Shown here one piece after another: positions 5,957-7,004 of a DNA stretch of 7,004 nt. The notes beneath the pieces are model-generated. The model was given only the letters and a program-made list of their open reading frames with translations, was not told the DNA's origin and did no database searches. This DNA comes from Candidatus Rifleibacteriota bacterium (GTDB taxonomy: Bacteria; Riflebacteria; Ozemobacteria; Ozemobacterales; Ozemobacteraceae): contig JAFXRA010000376.1 of NCBI GenBank assembly GCA_017526725.1, forward strand, positions 1 to 7,004. Direction: 5' to 3'. The stretch's first letter is position 1; every line of letters starts with the position of its first letter. The position numbers were made by a program, and so were the translations under genes.

Positions 5957-5970
5957 TCCCCTATCTCCTT
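5957..5970 (-). promoter_or_regulatory. Double ribosome binding site of the 56-residue gene
   Basis: On the minus strand AAGGAG (5970-5965) and AGGGGA (5962-5957) lie 12 and 4 nt before the ATG at 5952. They decide for this start over the longer in-frame ATG at 6003. Confidence 0.6.
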
Positions 5971-6123
5971 CTTGTTTATATTTAATATATCGGCATAAAC
6001 CATACAAAAGTTTAGTAAAAAAATTAATAGTTTTTATAGTAGTCAGTTTTTATAGTTTTTGTTGCGAGACAAAAGAAAACTTTATAGCTATTGATGGTTA
6101 TTTACAACGAAAGAATAAACTTT

Positions 6124-6179
6124 AAAAATATCCCCTTTCTCAAAGGGGAAAGATTGCGTTAGCAATCAAGGGGATTTTT
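6124..6179. repeat. Structured intergenic repeat, copy 2
   Basis: This copy has the same design as 463-518. CCCCTTT (6132-6138) pairs with AAAGGGG (6142-6148) around CTC. GATTGC (6152-6157) pairs with GCAATC (6162-6167) around GTTA. A further GGGGATTTTT (6170-6179) can pair with AAAAAT(A)TCCCC (6124-6135). The second stem differs completely in sequence from copy 1 (GTCAGC/GCTGAC) yet stays paired, which argues for selection or transfer of the structure. Read on the minus strand, the first hairpin is followed by ATATTTTT and could terminate transcripts. Confidence 0.8.
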
Positions 6180-6230
6180 GAGAAGTTTATTAAGCATTAC
6201 AAAGTTGAGTCCGAAGACTTTATTGTTATT

Positions 6231-6320
6231 AAAAATCTCCCTGTCAGCCATTACATGTCTGACATCCCTACAGCGGTTAACACATCCTGTTACCGCTTGC
6301 ACGCCGCCATCCTTGGCGGC
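6231..6320. repeat. Composite three-hairpin element, first part an inverted copy of the structured repeat
   Basis: AAAAATCTCCCTGTCAG (6231-6247) and CTGACATCCC (6259-6268) are the reverse complement of the outer parts of copy 1, with an 11-nt loop instead of 5. Two more stems follow. AGCGG-T-TAACA (6272-6282) pairs with TGTTACCGCT (6288-6297) with one bulged T. GCCGCCA (6303-6309) pairs with TGGCGGC (6314-6320) around TCCT. A CATCC(C/T)T motif recurs at 6263, 6283 and 6308. The element is clearly richer in GC than its surroundings. Its left end and the right end of copy 2 form an inverted pair (9 of 10 bases) around 6180-6230. Confidence 0.7.
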
Positions 6321-6398
6321 AGTCTTTAAAAAAGAAGGTTAGTTTTGGTTACATCAATTTTATATTATACGATATTAAAAGCTAATCAATAAAAGGTA

Positions 6399-6424
6399 AA
6401 GTTTGCGTTTGGTCTGGCAAACTT
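6399..6424. promoter_or_regulatory. 26-bp dyad overlapping the -35 box, possible operator
   Basis: AAGTTTGC (6399-6406) and GCAAACTT (6417-6424) are perfect 8-bp inverted half-sites 10 nt apart. The right half covers the first two bases of the -35 box TTGAGA (6423-6428), the usual place for a dimeric regulator. The regulator is unknown. Confidence 0.45.
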
Positions 6425-6451
6425 GAGAAATAAAAGAATAATGCTTATACT
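6423..6451 (+). promoter_or_regulatory. Sigma70-type promoter for the right-edge membrane protein gene
   Basis: TTGAGA (6423-6428) and TATACT (6446-6451) have a 17-nt spacer. A perfect TATAAT overlaps at 6451-6456 but has no -35 at proper distance. Transcription would begin near 6458, leaving a leader of about 24 nt with GGGG (6470-6473) as ribosome binding site, 8 nt before the ATG. Confidence 0.55.
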
Positions 6452-6481
6452 ATAATTATCAGTTAAAACGGGGTTAAGAAA

Positions 6482-7004
6482 ATGGGCAATAAAGATTACG
6501 AAAACCGGAATCAAGATTACGGCAACTACAACAATAAGGGCTATTATTCATCGAAAGGAGATGAATCAAAATCAAATATTCCTGGCAGTATCATATTCTT
6601 TATACTTGTAAGCATACTAGCAGGTGCCATAGCCATAGATAAGTTGGAAATTGAAAAGCCGACCAGCCCAAACCCAGCCCCGACAAAACCACAAATAAAA
6701 TCTCAAAAGTTTCCTGAAAAAAGACCTGAAGTAAAACAAGAACGCCAAACGCCAAACTCAATAGATAAAAAAAGAATAGCAGATTATATTGATAAACCCA
6801 ATGATGTGCTCCCATACAATAATAGGAAAGAATTTGAAAAAGCCTTAAAAACAGCTAATTATGAAAGTTTAAATAAAACAGAATCATATATTAGGAAAAA
6901 GCAATACGAAACACGAAGACTCTTAGAAGAAATCAGATTATCTTTAAAAGACAATAAGAATAAAAATCTCGCAGATAAAATAAGAGAATATAAAGAATTA
7001 AAAA
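6482..7004 (+). CDS. Single-pass membrane protein with Pro/Lys-rich linker and charged helical tail (partial, 3' end missing)
   Basis: The frame is open from ATG 6482 to the window edge, giving 174 codons with no stop. Residues 1-32 are hydrophilic and rich in Asn, Tyr, Gly and Asp. Residues about 33-52 (IPGSIIFFILVSILAGAIAI) form one membrane helix without a cleavage motif, so the protein is probably anchored with its N-terminus inside. Residues 59-92 are rich in Pro, Lys and Glu (EKPTSPNPAPTKP and similar), like the extended envelope-spanning linkers of TonB or TolA proteins. Residues about 95-174 are Lys/Glu-rich and likely helical or coiled coil. The product was not recognised, and the missing C-terminus could hold a diagnostic domain. 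Support comes from the promoter, the G-rich ribosome binding site, and base use like its neighbours. A minus-strand frame inside it (6600-6815) is a shadow. Confidence 0.75.
   Translation, partial: MGNKDYENRNQDYGNYNNKGYYSSKGDESKSNIPGSIIFFILVSILAGAIAIDKLEIEKPTSPNPAPTKPQIKSQKFPEKRPEVKQERQTPNSIDKKRIADYIDKPNDVLPYNNRKEFEKALKTANYESLNKTESYIRKKQYETRRLLEEIRLSLKDNKNKNLADKIREYKELK

Larger units (their letters stand above)
5953..6481. other. Gene-free stretch with structured repeats and a promoter
   Basis: These 529 nt hold no credible protein gene. From left to right they contain the ribosome binding site of the 56-residue gene and an AT-rich part with a 12-nt direct repeat, AGTTTTTATAGT (6029-6040 and 6045-6056). 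Then come two structured repeats facing each other (6124-6179 and 6231-6320), an AT-rich spacer, a 26-bp dyad (6399-6424) and a rightward promoter (6423-6451). Confidence 0.6.

Noticed and set aside
5782..6003. 73-residue version of the minus-strand small protein
   Set aside because: The upstream ATG has no ribosome binding site, while the ATG at 5950-5952 has two.
6029..6060. Two copies of AGTTTTTATAGT as a regulatory iteron or origin
   Set aside because: There are only two AT-rich copies, with no replication gene or DnaA-box cluster nearby; likely chance in AT-rich DNA.
6057..6074. Small hairpin TTTTGT/ACAAAA
   Set aside because: A six-pair, mostly A-T stem is too weak to be distinguished from background.
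6600..6815. 71-codon hydrophobic minus-strand frame
   Set aside because: It is antisense to the plus-strand gene starting at 6482. Its Leu/Phe-rich sequence is what the complement of Lys/Glu-rich codons gives.

Overview
The window is AT-rich bacterial DNA with clear Shine-Dalgarno sequences and frequent non-ATG starts (two TTG, one GTG). Type IV filament (pilus or type II secretion) minor pilins and an exported lytic transglycosylase point to a bacterium with an envelope-spanning filament, most likely a diderm. I cannot place it in a phylum from sequence alone. The mix of recognisable folds and unfamiliar full-length proteins suggests a poorly sampled lineage.

Left part (1-4301, minus strand). 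A tightly packed four-gene operon runs leftwards. It starts with a lytic transglycosylase with DUF4124-like, SLT and TPR regions. Next come a GspI/PilV-like prepilin, a GspJ/PilW-like prepilin and a large GspK/PilX-like protein. Spacings are 13 nt, a 4-nt overlap and 1 nt. The set reads as a filament tip (priming) complex plus an enzyme that could open peptidoglycan for it. About 140 nt downstream, on the same strand, lies the N-terminal 134 codons of a YggS/PLPBP pyridoxal-phosphate homeostasis protein, cut by the window edge. The gap between them holds a degenerate 7-nt tandem repeat interrupted by a hairpin-forming element.

Middle (4388-5543). A minus-strand gene for an unrecognised three-segment membrane protein lies upstream of the operon. 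It is followed by a 295-nt divergent intergenic region with a 20-bp perfect AT palindrome, a long imperfect hairpin, and a good sigma70-type promoter firing right.

Right part (5544-7004). A 78-residue Cys/His-rich protein (plus) and a 56-residue charged protein (minus) converge with a single base between their stop codons. A 529-nt stretch without genes carries two more structured repeats facing each other, then a promoter with an overlapping 26-bp dyad. This drives a plus-strand gene for a single-pass membrane protein with a Pro/Lys-rich linker and a charged helical tail, cut by the right edge.

The best candidates for something new are the minor-pilin operon with its oversized K-like subunit, and the family of structured intergenic repeats whose hairpin is kept while its sequence changes. 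I saw no tRNA, rRNA, CRISPR array, transposase or phage gene.
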